The notes beneath the pieces are model-generated. The model saw only the letters and a program-made list of their open reading frames with translations, did not search any database and was not told where the DNA came from. The position numbers were made by a program, and so were the translations under genes. Positions 50,735-59,079 of a DNA stretch of 64,000 bases are shown piece by piece. The stretch's first letter is position 1, and each line of letters starts with the position of its first letter. Location of the stretch: positions 62,001-126,000 of the forward strand of contig CAMYIZ010000070.1 in assembly GCA_947258585.1 (NCBI GenBank), given 5' to 3'. This DNA is from an uncultured Haliea sp. GTDB lineage: Bacteria > Pseudomonadota > Gammaproteobacteria > Pseudomonadales > Halieaceae.

Positions 50735-51484
50735 TCAGGTTTTCGGGCCACCGGCGACGTACAGCACCTGGCCCGACACAAAGGAGGAGCGCTCGTCGGC
50801 AAAGAATGCCACCGCGTGGGCGATATCCTCCGGGATGCCCGCGCGACCAACGGCGATATCCTTCACCATATCCGCCTCCATCTCCTCGACGCTGACCCCC
50901 ACTTCCTGAGCCATGCTGCGGGTCATCTCGGTCACCACAAAGCCAGGCGCAATCGCATTGGCGGTGATGTTGAGCGGCCCCAACTCCAGCGCCAGGGTCT
51001 TGGTCAGGCCCTGCACGCCAGCCTTGGCGGCGGCGTAGTTGGCACCGCCCACCAGACCCAGGGCACCGGTGCTGGAGAGATTGATGATCCGGCCCCATTT
51101 CGCCGCGCGCATGAATGGCAGCAGTTCCCGGCTCATCAGGAAGGCCCCGCGCAGGTTTACATCCAGCACCAGTTCCCACTCGGCCAGGGTCATGCGGTGT
51201 GCCATGCGGGAACGCATGACGCCGGCATTGTTCACCAGCACCAGCGGCTGCCCCAACTCGTCCGCGACGCGCACGACCGCAGCGGCCACGGAGGCCTCGT
51301 CGGTAACGTCCACGGTGACCGCCAGCGCCCGGCGACCCAGGCCCTCGACCGCCGCTACGGTGTCCGCACACTGTGTCGCGTCCAGGTCCAGAATCGCAAT
51401 ATCCAGGCCTTCACCAGCCAGGCGCATCGCAATCGCTGCGCCGATGCCGCGGGCACTGCCCGTTACCACTGCCACCTTGCTCAT
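50735..51484 (-). CDS. Short-chain dehydrogenase/reductase (FabG-like)
   Basis: 249-residue classical SDR. Motifs are TGSARGIGAAIA, NNAGVM, the serine in LSSTGALG and the YAAAKAG catalytic tyrosine/lysine. The C-terminus ends FVSGQVLYVAGG as in 3-oxoacyl reductases. The ATG at 51484 has GAGGA upstream and follows the CoA-ligase stop by 14 bases. In this operon it probably oxidises a beta-hydroxyacyl-CoA or ring hydroxyl. Confidence 0.93.
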   Translation of the reverse strand: MSKVAVVTGSARGIGAAIAMRLAGEGLDIAILDLDATQCADTVAAVEGLGRRALAVTVDVTDEASVAAAVVRVADELGQPLVLVNNAGVMRSRMAHRMTLAEWELVLDVNLRGAFLMSRELLPFMRAAKWGRIINLSSTGALGLVGGANYAAAKAGVQGLTKTLALELGPLNITANAIAPGFVVTEMTRSMAQEVGVSVEEMEADMVKDIAVGRAGIPEDIAHAVAFFADERSSFVSGQVLYVAGGPKT

Positions 51485-51498
51485 TGTCGTGTCCTCTC

Positions 51499-53202
51499 TC
51501 ATTGACCGGCCAACAGATCCTGCGCGAGCTCCGCGAGCAGGAACTTGCGCGGGCGGCCGGTGGCGGTGACCGGCACCTGCTCCAGGCGAATGAAAATCAC
51601 ATGCTTCGGCACCTTGAAACGGGCCAGGCGTGGAGCACAGAATTCAATCAACTCGGTCTCGCTAACCGGTGGTTGCGAGGGAGCCACCACACAGGCAACG
51701 CCCACCTCCCCCATGCGCGCATCCGGCACGGCGACCACATGTACCTCGCTGATCGCCGGGTGCGCTGCAAGCACCTGCTCAACTTCGAGTGGCAGCACCA
51801 GTTCCCCGCCACAGCGGTAACTCTCCTTGGTGCGCCCCATGAGAGTGATGTAGTCGTCATCATCCAGGATGCCCAGGTCACCGGTGCGGAACCAGCCATC
51901 TGCGTCGAACGCCGCTGCGGTCTCGGCGGGCTTGTTGTAATAGCCGGGAGTCACCCCGATGCCTTTCATGCGCAACTCGCCCAGTGAACCGCGGGGCAAT
52001 TCCTCCCCGGAGGCAGAATCCACCACGCGGTAGGCAACCAGTTTGCCGCCATTGCCCGGATCTCCCGCCACGCCGACATCACGCAGACGACCGTTACTGT
52101 TACGCAGCCGCGCTACAGGATCGTCCGGGCGGGTCACTGTCGCAGAGGCGGTGGCCTCGGTCATACCATAGCCGGTTGTTACCTCGACTGGTCCGAAGGC
52201 AGCGGCAATGCGGTCCCAGATTTCCGGCGGCGACTTCCCGCCGGAGGACAGCATGGCGGTGAGCGACCCCGGGGCACAGGGCTGATGCTCCAGTTCATCC
52301 AGCAGGGCCAGGGTCATGGTCGGAATCAGCAGGATGTCGCTGGCCCGGTGTTCACCGATCGCGCGCAAGGTCTGGACCGGGTCGAACTGCAGCTGGGGGA
52401 TCACCGCGCCACCCACCATCAGAGCAGCCAGCAGCCCTTCGACGTAGCCATAGACGTGGTACATGGGCATCGCAAACAGAATGCGACGGCCGTCCTCGAA
52501 GGCCCTGCCATAGGCGCTGCCATAGGCGGTACGCAGCAACATGTCGTGGCTCAACATGACGCCCTTGGGACCGCCGGTGGTACCCGAGGTGTAGATGATG
52601 TCCGCCGTCGCCCGGGGGTCCGCCGCCGCAGCGACTGGGGCCGTATTGCCACTGTCGAGCTCCGCCAGTGGCCGGGCGCCGGCGCGCAGTGAACTTGTGG
52701 AAGTCGGGAATACAAACACGCTTTCCAGCGCTGGCAACCGCGCACCCCCGCCCGCCCGCTCCCAGCCCGGTGCCAGTTGGTCGAGCATCTCCAGGTAATC
52801 AAGATTCCGGAAGCTGTCCATGGTGACCAGGCAGCGGGCATCGGACTGTTCCAGCACGTAGGCCAGCTCATCCCGCCGGTTGAGGAAATTGATCGGAACC
52901 GCGGTGGCCCCAATGCGTGAGATGGCGAACTTGAGGGCCACAAACTCAGGATAGTTGGCCATGACCAGGGCGACATGGTCGCCGGGGCCTATCCCTGCAT
53001 GGAGCAATCCGTGGGCGAGGCGGGTAGCCCACTCATCGACCTCACGATAGCTGAAACTCCTGTGGTCGGTGACCACGAACTCCCGGTCTGGCCACACCTT
53101 GGCGGTATCCGCGAGCACCCGATCGAGAGTCCGCGCCACCCAGACCGGGTAGCGGCATTCCAGCGCCTGTTGGCGCGCAACCACGGATTCTTGCTTGCTC
53201 AT
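51499..53202 (-). CDS. AMP-dependent acyl-CoA synthetase
   Basis: 567-residue adenylate-forming ligase. Signature motifs are DIIYTSGTTGGPKGVML, VTTGYGMTEATA, WFRTGDLGILDDDDY and GRTKESYRCGGELVLPLEVE; the C-terminal adenylation lysine lies in TATGRPRKFLL. It is unlike the ligase at 22878, suggesting a different acid. It is encoded between the thiolase-like protein and the SDR in one operon, so it activates a carboxylic acid for side-chain or ring beta-oxidation. Confidence 0.93.
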   Translation of the reverse strand: MSKQESVVARQQALECRYPVWVARTLDRVLADTAKVWPDREFVVTDHRSFSYREVDEWATRLAHGLLHAGIGPGDHVALVMANYPEFVALKFAISRIGATAVPINFLNRRDELAYVLEQSDARCLVTMDSFRNLDYLEMLDQLAPGWERAGGGARLPALESVFVFPTSTSSLRAGARPLAELDSGNTAPVAAAADPRATADIIYTSGTTGGPKGVMLSHDMLLRTAYGSAYGRAFEDGRRILFAMPMYHVYGYVEGLLAALMVGGAVIPQLQFDPVQTLRAIGEHRASDILLIPTMTLALLDELEHQPCAPGSLTAMLSSGGKSPPEIWDRIAAAFGPVEVTTGYGMTEATASATVTRPDDPVARLRNSNGRLRDVGVAGDPGNGGKLVAYRVVDSASGEELPRGSLGELRMKGIGVTPGYYNKPAETAAAFDADGWFRTGDLGILDDDDYITLMGRTKESYRCGGELVLPLEVEQVLAAHPAISEVHVVAVPDARMGEVGVACVVAPSQPPVSETELIEFCAPRLARFKVPKHVIFIRLEQVPVTATGRPRKFLLAELAQDLLAGQ

Positions 53203-53239
53203 CAGCCTCTCCCGTCACAACAGCCGCGGTGGCGGCCGG

Positions 53240-54430
53240 TTAGCGTTTCAGCACGACCGAGCCGCCATTGGCGCCCAGGCCCAACACCGCAGACAAGCCA
53301 ACCTTGGCCCCAGACACCTGTCGACCCTCAGCTTCACCACGCAGTTGCCAGGTGAGCTCACAGACCTGCAGCACTGCCTGGGCAGTGGTCGCTTCGCCGA
53401 AAGACAGAAAGCCACCGCCGGGGTTGAGGGCAAGATCCCCGTCCCGGGCATAGCGGCCGTGGGCCAGCATCCAGTCGCTCTGGCCCGGCTCGACAATGCC
53501 AAACAGTTCCGGCCAGGCCAGCAGGTGCCAGGCTGAATTGTCGGCCATCTCCAGAATATCGACATCCCCGGGGCCAATCCCGGCCATACCCAGTGCGCGC
53601 TGGACCGCGCCCACTACTTCGCTGGTATGCGCCACTCCCGGCAGCACATTGTTGGCGATGGTAGGGATACGCCGTGCGGGATCGCCGAACTGCCCCGAAC
53701 CAACGGCGCAGCCCGCCACCTGTACCGGATCCCTGGCGACGCGATCGAGAAACCGTTCGCTGCCCAGCAGCAGGGCAGCAGCCCCATCGCTCACCGGGCA
53801 GATCTGCAGCAGGTGCAGCGGATCCGACACCATCGGCGATGCCAGCACCTCGGCTACGGTCAATGGCTCACGGTAACGGGCGTAGGGATTACCCGCTGCA
53901 TTGTTGCGCATCAGCACCGCTGCCAGCGCCAGGGTCTCCGGGGTGGTGCCAAACTCATGAAACCGTCGCTGTGCTTCCAGCGCCCAGTAGGCCGGGTTGG
54001 TGGCACCCATGGCGACCCAGCGCAGGTAATCGGAGTCGCCAATGTCATCCTGGCTGCCCGGCGGACGAGGGATAAAACCCTTGGGCATACGCTCGGCGCC
54101 CACCACAGCCACTGCCTCGTGCTGGCCACTGGCGATCATGGCCCAGGCGGTCTGAACCGCGATGGCACCGGCGGCGCAGGCGCCGCCCACGTTGATGCAG
54201 GGGATACCCTGTTCGGAGACTGTCTGCACAATTTCATTGGCGTGCAGCCCCCAACCCATGCCGCCTTCAAAGCGCGAGCTTGCAGCGACCAGGCCTTCGA
54301 CCTGTTGCCAGCCGAGGCCGGCATCGGCGAAAGCTGCCCGCAGCGCATCCAGCGCCAGGGTCACCTGTGGTTTTTGCGGCCATTTGCCCCAGGGGTGGGC
54401 GCCAACACCGAGGACATAAACAGGTTTCAT
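53240..54430 (-). CDS. Thiolase-fold lipid-transfer-type protein, non-canonical active site
   Basis: 396-residue thiolase-superfamily protein (SCP2-thiolase / Ltp2-like). The nucleophile position keeps Cys85 in VGGACAAG. The normal GHPxGATG histidine motif is replaced by GGGFLSFGEATTA, the HDCF-type motif by EMADNSAW, and the C-terminal CGGG by GLGANGGS. It therefore probably does not do simple thiolysis. It overlaps the DUF35 gene by four bases (ATGA), the arrangement seen for Ltp2-DUF35 retro-aldolases of steroid side-chain breakdown. Retro-aldol C-C cleavage of a hydroxyacyl-CoA is the preferred hypothesis. Confidence 0.85.
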   Translation of the reverse strand: MKPVYVLGVGAHPWGKWPQKPQVTLALDALRAAFADAGLGWQQVEGLVAASSRFEGGMGWGLHANEIVQTVSEQGIPCINVGGACAAGAIAVQTAWAMIASGQHEAVAVVGAERMPKGFIPRPPGSQDDIGDSDYLRWVAMGATNPAYWALEAQRRFHEFGTTPETLALAAVLMRNNAAGNPYARYREPLTVAEVLASPMVSDPLHLLQICPVSDGAAALLLGSERFLDRVARDPVQVAGCAVGSGQFGDPARRIPTIANNVLPGVAHTSEVVGAVQRALGMAGIGPGDVDILEMADNSAWHLLAWPELFGIVEPGQSDWMLAHGRYARDGDLALNPGGGFLSFGEATTAQAVLQVCELTWQLRGEAEGRQVSGAKVGLSAVLGLGANGGSVVLKR

Positions 54431-54867
54431 CGCGGGGCCCTCCCGGAAATGTCCGGAGCAAACTTGTACGTCATCACCCTGCCACGCTCCGGGTCTGTGA
54501 ACAGGCATTCAGACACCAGCTTGACCCGTTCGCCAATGCGGATCGTGTCGAGGTCAAAACCCGACAACATGCCCATTACCCGAATCCCCTCAGGCAGTTC
54601 TACCAGGCCCAGCGCGTAGGGCGCCCAATTGTCGATGCGGAACAGTGCTGGCGGCTGGTAGCGCTGTATCGTAAAGCTGTACAGCGTCCCCCGGCCCTCC
54701 AGCAGCCTGTCCTGAAGCGCCTTTGAGGAGCATTCGGGGTTGCGACAACTGACTGGTCGAGGGAAATACACCGTGCCGCAGCCGTCACAGACAGAAGCGC
54801 ACAAACGGGCCCCGTCGGGACCTTCTACCATCAAGCCGTCGACAACAAAGCTGGTTTGATCAAGCAT
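54427..54867 (-). CDS. DUF35 OB-fold/zinc-ribbon partner protein
   Basis: 146 residues: an N-terminal zinc ribbon with CDGCGTVYFP and CRNPECSS, then an OB fold (GTLYSFTIQRYQPPALF, YALGLVELPEGIRVMGML). DUF35 proteins bind acyl-CoA and form complexes with thiolase-fold partners; in steroid degradation they carry hydratase/aldolase activity with Ltp2 and ChsH1. It overlaps the start of the thiolase-like gene, supporting a complex. Confidence 0.9.
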   Translation of the reverse strand: MLDQTSFVVDGLMVEGPDGARLCASVCDGCGTVYFPRPVSCRNPECSSKALQDRLLEGRGTLYSFTIQRYQPPALFRIDNWAPYALGLVELPEGIRVMGMLSGFDLDTIRIGERVKLVSECLFTDPERGRVMTYKFAPDISGRAPR

Positions 54868-54879
54868 CGTGGCTGGCTC

Positions 54880-55416
54880 CTACAGGGACAGGATGTCGCG
54901 GGTTTCGCGGAAGTAGACCGTGCCGTCCTCAGTGTCTACCACCTCGGCATCGTGACGCACATAACGGCGGCCGCGCTTTTCATATTTGTCCACGGCGCGC
55001 GTCGTAATGCGAACCGTCGCCCCCACCGGAATAGGCGCCAGAATTTCCGAGTCGTGATAGGTGTGAATCGAGCCAATCGCGAAGGGCCGGGTGTGATCGA
55101 ACTGAACCGAGAGAACAAAATGGGACACCAGCAGGGGCGGCACGATTGCGCCACCAAACGGCGAATCGCCGGGTATGCGCCAGGAATTCATTCGCCACGC
55201 CTCGTACCAGGGATTGAAATCCTCAACACCGTCGGCATAGAGGATGACCAGCTCCGGCGTGATATGAAGCTCCCGTGACAGCTCATCACCGACCTCCACC
55301 ATATCCCAGTAGGTCTGGCACTTCTGCTCAAGTTCCTTGATAAATGCCTTGGTCTGCTGAACCTGGACGTCACTCTGGGGACGCAAGCTGTTTAATATTG
55401 CCTTCGATTCCTTCAC
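54880..55416 (-). CDS. MaoC-like / FAS1-type dehydratase domain protein
   Basis: 178-residue hotdog-fold protein. Signs are FSREL-like DELSRELHITPELVILYADGVEDFNPWY and the hydratase-region SPFGGAIVPPLLVSHFVL. The aspartate in VEDFNPW stands where the catalytic Asp of MaoC enzymes lies, but the usual following His is W/Y. Together with the smaller hotdog protein upstream it likely forms a heteromeric enoyl-CoA hydratase, as in ChsH1-ChsH2. Confidence 0.83.
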   Translation of the reverse strand: MKESKAILNSLRPQSDVQVQQTKAFIKELEQKCQTYWDMVEVGDELSRELHITPELVILYADGVEDFNPWYEAWRMNSWRIPGDSPFGGAIVPPLLVSHFVLSVQFDHTRPFAIGSIHTYHDSEILAPIPVGATVRITTRAVDKYEKRGRRYVRHDAEVVDTEDGTVYFRETRDILSL

Positions 55417-55470
55417 TGCCCTGCTCCTTCCTGTCGCGGCGTTTCACCCTGCGGTCGCCTTTCCACGCTG

Positions 55471-55917
55471 TCAGGCGCCGACGCTGGCTTCGACCCAGCC
55501 CACGGTCTTTTTCTCGCCTGCCTCGTTGTCACACCAGACCTCTACCCTGAAACGAAAACCATCGCCCTCCGCCGTCTTCTCCCTGACCACGCCGTGGGTG
55601 GTAATGACTTCATTGGCCAGCGTCGAGGCGACGTATTTGCAGACCACGCGCGCATTGCGAAACAGGTCGGCGCCGAAGTGATTGACGCACATCTCGGCGA
55701 TGTAGGCCGAGGACATCTCGCCGGTCTGGATCGGGGCATCGAGACCGGTCGAGGCGGCGTAATCGGGGTCCCAGTGGTTGGGATTGAATCGGCCCCAGAG
55801 CCGGGAGCCCATCAACTGGATCACGGCCCGCTTCTTTACCGGCTGTAGTTCATAGCCAATTGGCGTGTCTGCGGTTATCCGCATGGAAGGGAAATCGCTG
55901 GCGCTGCGCTCGTTCAT
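55471..55917 (-). CDS. MaoC-like hotdog protein
   Basis: 148-residue single hotdog domain. FNPNHWDPDYAAS gives the half-motif expected for a MaoC hydratase, and GLDAPIQTGEMSSAYIAEM and VCKYVASTLANEVITTHGVV follow. The ATG at 55917 has AGAGGA about ten bases upstream. It is the first gene of the six-gene minus-strand operon (two hotdogs, DUF35, thiolase-like, CoA ligase, SDR) and diverges from the Baeyer-Villiger gene across two shared operators. Most likely the second half of a heteromeric hydratase. Confidence 0.82.
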   Translation of the reverse strand: MNERSASDFPSMRITADTPIGYELQPVKKRAVIQLMGSRLWGRFNPNHWDPDYAASTGLDAPIQTGEMSSAYIAEMCVNHFGADLFRNARVVCKYVASTLANEVITTHGVVREKTAEGDGFRFRVEVWCDNEAGEKKTVGWVEASVGA

Positions 55918-56004
55918 GCTGTCATATTCCTCTGCTGTTGCCACCCCGCGATCGTCGCAATGAGCTGCAATCATGGCTCAGGCCAAACCCCGGGCTGAAT
56001 TATT

Positions 56005-56020
56005 TCAACACATATGTTGA
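56005..56020. promoter_or_regulatory. Shared 16-bp operator, monooxygenase site A
   Basis: TCAACA-CATA-TGTTGA, perfect 6-4-6. Its right end overlaps the -35 box (TTGACT) of the monooxygenase promoter, and it also lies in the divergent promoter region of the hotdog operon. Confidence 0.68.
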
Positions 56021-56046
56021 CTTGATGCAACATTGTTGTTGATAAT
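56017..56046 (+). promoter_or_regulatory. Promoter of the Baeyer-Villiger monooxygenase
   Basis: TTGACT (56017-56022), 18 bases, GATAAT (56041-56046). Both operator copies overlap it, so a bound protein would block polymerase. Confidence 0.55.
56027..56042. promoter_or_regulatory. Shared 16-bp operator, monooxygenase site B
   Basis: GCAACA-TTGT-TGTTGA, one mismatch from the perfect palindrome, 22 bp centre to centre from site A, inside the promoter spacer. Confidence 0.55.
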
Positions 56047-56121
56047 TTGGCCAGTGCGTTCGGGGCAATACAACCTCAGCCGCGACCGTCAATGGACCGC
56101 TAACACCTATAGGAGAACCCG

Positions 56122-57744
56122 ATGGCTACGAAACCCGGGAACATGATCGACGTGCTGGTCGTCGGCGCTGGCTTTGCGGGCTTGCGCGCCCTGTACACCC
56201 TGCGCAAGCAGGGGCTGAAGTGCCTGGTAATCGAGGCATCGGATGAGGTCGGCGGTGTCTGGAACTACAATCGCTATCCGGGCGCGCGCTGTGATGTAGA
56301 GAGTTATGATTACTCCTACGGGTTTTCCGAGGAACTCGAGCAGGAGTGGCGCTGGACCGAGCGCTATGCGCAGCAGGGCGAAATTCTCGACTATATTCGC
56401 TACGTGGCGGACAAGTTTGAGCTGCGCAAGGACATCCTGTTCAGCACGCGGCTGGAATCCGCCACCTACAACGAGTCTGCCGCGAACTGGACAGTAGCCA
56501 CCAGCAATGGCAAGACCATTACGGCACGATTTGTGGTGATGGCTGTGGGACAGCTGTCAAAACCGAAGAAGCCCGAATTCCCCGGTGAGGCCAGCTTCCG
56601 GGGCGAGGTTTACCACAGCGCACTGTGGCCTCGTCATCCGGTGGACTTTACCGGCAAGCGTGTCGGCATTATCGGCACCGGCTCCTCCGGAGTACAGATG
56701 ACGCCCGTCATTGCCGAGCAGGCCGCCCACCTCTGTGTATTCCAACGTACAGCAAACTACAGCATCCCCGCCTGTCACGCGCATATCAGCGATGAGGAAG
56801 ACGCGACCATAAAAGCGGGCTACCAGGCTCGACGCGAACAGGCCCGCAACTCTCCCAGCGGCCTGGGCTTCATGCCCAACAAGAAGTCGCTGCTGGAAGA
56901 CCCCCCCGAGGTTCGTGAACAGGTACTGGAGAAAGCCTGGAACCGTTTGGGATTCGGCTTTGCCCTCGCCTATCACGACATCCTGCTGAATGAGGAAGCC
57001 AACGACAGGGTGGTGGAATTTGTACACCGCAAGATCGCCGAGAAAGTTCATGACCCGGCGGTGCGCGCAAAACTCACCCCGCGCGGGTTTCCCTTTGGCA
57101 CCATGCGGCCATCGGTGGATCACCAGTTCTACGAAGCGTTCAACCGCGACAATGTTGAACTGGTTGATATCAGGGAGCACCCCATCGTCGAGTTCACCGC
57201 CAGCGGCATCCGCACCGAAGCCGGCGAATACCCTCTGGACATGATCATCTTCGCCACCGGTTTCGACGTCTTTACCGGCTCCATTCTGGCACCGACAATT
57301 GTCGGTCGCGGCGGCGTGACATTGAAAGAGAAGTGGGGCGATGGTCCGGCCAACTATCTGGGCCTCAGCACCGCGGGTTTCCCCAACCTCTTTATCATGG
57401 TGGGACCCGGTAGCCCATCCCTGCTCAGCAACGTGCTGGTCTCCACCGAAGAGCACGCGGACTTCATTCGCGACCTGATTGCGGATATGAACGCCCGCGA
57501 CCTCAACGAGGTCGAGGCGCGGCGAGACGCGGAGCAGGAGTGGGTTCAGCACGTGAATGAGCGCTCACAGGAGACGCTCTACCCCAAGGCTCGCTCCTAC
57601 TACATGGGTGACGAAGTGCCCGGCAAACCGCGCGTGTTCATGCCCTATTCCGGCGGTGTACGCGGCTATCGCCGCATCCTGCACCAGGTCATGGCGAACC
57701 AGTGGGAAGGCTTCAACATGCGAAAGGTGGGAGGTTCGAGCTGA
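56122..57744 (+). CDS. Baeyer-Villiger flavin monooxygenase
   Basis: 540-residue class B flavoprotein monooxygenase. The FAD motif is VVGAGFAG (13-20), the Baeyer-Villiger fingerprint FRGEVYHSALWP is complete at 159-170, and the NADPH motif is IIGTGSSG (183-190). Such enzymes turn ketones into esters or lactones with O2 and NADPH; cyclic ketones such as cyclohexanone or steroid ketones are typical. It stands alone on the plus strand, controlled by two copies of the shared operator, and faces a thiolase across a strong terminator. The cyclase-family hydrolase in the same regulon could open the lactone. Confidence 0.95.
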   Translation: MATKPGNMIDVLVVGAGFAGLRALYTLRKQGLKCLVIEASDEVGGVWNYNRYPGARCDVESYDYSYGFSEELEQEWRWTERYAQQGEILDYIRYVADKFELRKDILFSTRLESATYNESAANWTVATSNGKTITARFVVMAVGQLSKPKKPEFPGEASFRGEVYHSALWPRHPVDFTGKRVGIIGTGSSGVQMTPVIAEQAAHLCVFQRTANYSIPACHAHISDEEDATIKAGYQARREQARNSPSGLGFMPNKKSLLEDPPEVREQVLEKAWNRLGFGFALAYHDILLNEEANDRVVEFVHRKIAEKVHDPAVRAKLTPRGFPFGTMRPSVDHQFYEAFNRDNVELVDIREHPIVEFTASGIRTEAGEYPLDMIIFATGFDVFTGSILAPTIVGRGGVTLKEKWGDGPANYLGLSTAGFPNLFIMVGPGSPSLLSNVLVSTEEHADFIRDLIADMNARDLNEVEARRDAEQEWVQHVNERSQETLYPKARSYYMGDEVPGKPRVFMPYSGGVRGYRRILHQVMANQWEGFNMRKVGGSS

Positions 57745-57764
57745 CTGGAGCATCGACCCGAAGC

Positions 57765-57792
57765 CCGGGCCACTGATGAACCAGTGGCCCGG
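57765..57792. terminator. Bidirectional terminator
   Basis: CCGGGCCACTG-ATGAAC-CAGTGGCCCGG, a perfect 11-bp stem with a 6-base loop. It lies between the converging monooxygenase (stop 57744) and thiolase (stop 57801). A short TATATCT follows on the plus strand. Confidence 0.65.
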
Positions 57793-57800
57793 TATATCTG

Positions 57801-58985
57801 CTACAGAACTTCGAACAAGCCGGCTGCACCCATGCCGCCGCCAACGCACATCGTGACCACCACATAGCGGGCACCCCGACGCTTGCCTTCAATGAGTGCG
57901 TGTCCGACCAGTCGCGAACCGGTCATACCGTAAGGATGACCGATGGAAATGCCACCACCGTTGACGTTGTAGAGTTCGGGATCAATGCCAAGGGTATCGC
58001 GGCAGTACAGTGCCTGCACCGCAAACGCTTCATTCAGCTCCCAGAGTCCGATATCCCCAACACCCAGACCGTGCTGCTTCAGGAGCCTGGGGATTGCGTA
58101 CACTGGCCCGATACCCATTTCCTCCGGCGCATTCCCCACCACGGTCATGCCGCGGTACAGCCCTAATGGCTGCAGTCCCTGTTGCTCGGCAAGCTTGCGC
58201 TCTACCAACACACAGGCCGACGCGCCGTCCGACAGCTGACTGGCGTTACCCGCTGTGATACAGCCTCCCTCGATGACTGGCGCCAGACTCTGCAGACTTT
58301 CCAGGGTGGTATCGGCACGATTACCTTCGTCTTTCTCCAGGGTAACCTCGCGGTAGGACACCGCCTTGGTTTCCTTGTCGATCAGTCTCTGCTGGGCGGT
58401 GATCGGCACAATTTCAGCATCCAGACGACCAGCGGCCTGAGCCGCCGCAGTACGCTGCTGCGACTGCAATGCGTAGGCATCCTGGGCATCGCGGCTGATG
58501 CCATATTTGCTGGCCACGTGTTCGGCCGTCAGTAGCATGCCCATGTAGGCGTGCTCCTGCATTTTTACCACATTCTCGTCCGCTTCCTCCTGCACCCACT
58601 TGAGGTACTGGTTCTGCAGGGCCGAGATATTATCCTGGCCCCCGGCAACCACCACATCCATACCCTCGACCATGATTTGCCTGGCCGCTGTGGCAACTGC
58701 CATCAGCCCGGAAGAGCATTGACGGTCTATGGTTTGCGCCCCGGCCGTTACCGGCAGCCCGGCGGCAAGTGCCGCATTACGGGCAACATTCAGACCGGCG
58801 GTACCAGCCCCGAGCACTGTACCGAGAATAACGTCTTCCACCCGGTCACCGTCGATACCGGCCCTGGCCACTGCGTGAGCAATCGCGTGACCCGCAAGGG
58901 TAGGTGATTTGATGTTGTTGAGGGCCCCCCGGAAGGCGCGACCTATGGGAGTACGGGCGGTGGAAACAATGACGGCTTCTCTCAT
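57801..58985 (-). CDS. Acetyl-CoA C-acyltransferase (canonical thiolase)
   Basis: 394-residue thiolase. The nucleophile Cys90 is in [11 protein letters not shown], the histidine in GHPYGMTG, and the second cysteine in [13 protein letters not shown], all intact, unlike the thiolase-like gene at 53240. It splits 3-oxoacyl-CoA in the last step of beta-oxidation. The gene follows the TonB receptor with a 94-base gap and may share its transcript and hence the shared operators. Confidence 0.95.
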   Translation of the reverse strand: MREAVIVSTARTPIGRAFRGALNNIKSPTLAGHAIAHAVARAGIDGDRVEDVILGTVLGAGTAGLNVARNAALAAGLPVTAGAQTIDRQCSSGLMAVATAARQIMVEGMDVVVAGGQDNISALQNQYLKWVQEEADENVVKMQEHAYMGMLLTAEHVASKYGISRDAQDAYALQSQQRTAAAQAAGRLDAEIVPITAQQRLIDKETKAVSYREVTLEKDEGNRADTTLESLQSLAPVIEGGCITAGNASQLSDGASACVLVERKLAEQQGLQPLGLYRGMTVVGNAPEEMGIGPVYAIPRLLKQHGLGVGDIGLWELNEAFAVQALYCRDTLGIDPELYNVNGGGISIGHPYGMTGSRLVGHALIEGKRRGARYVVVTMCVGGGMGAAGLFEVL

Positions 58986-59079
58986 GATCAGGCTACCTGA
59001 AGACTTAGGTTAAATAAGGGTTCTCTGCGAAAAAATTGCGGTAGTGCAGTCCCGTGGGTGCAGCTACCGCAGAGCGCAC

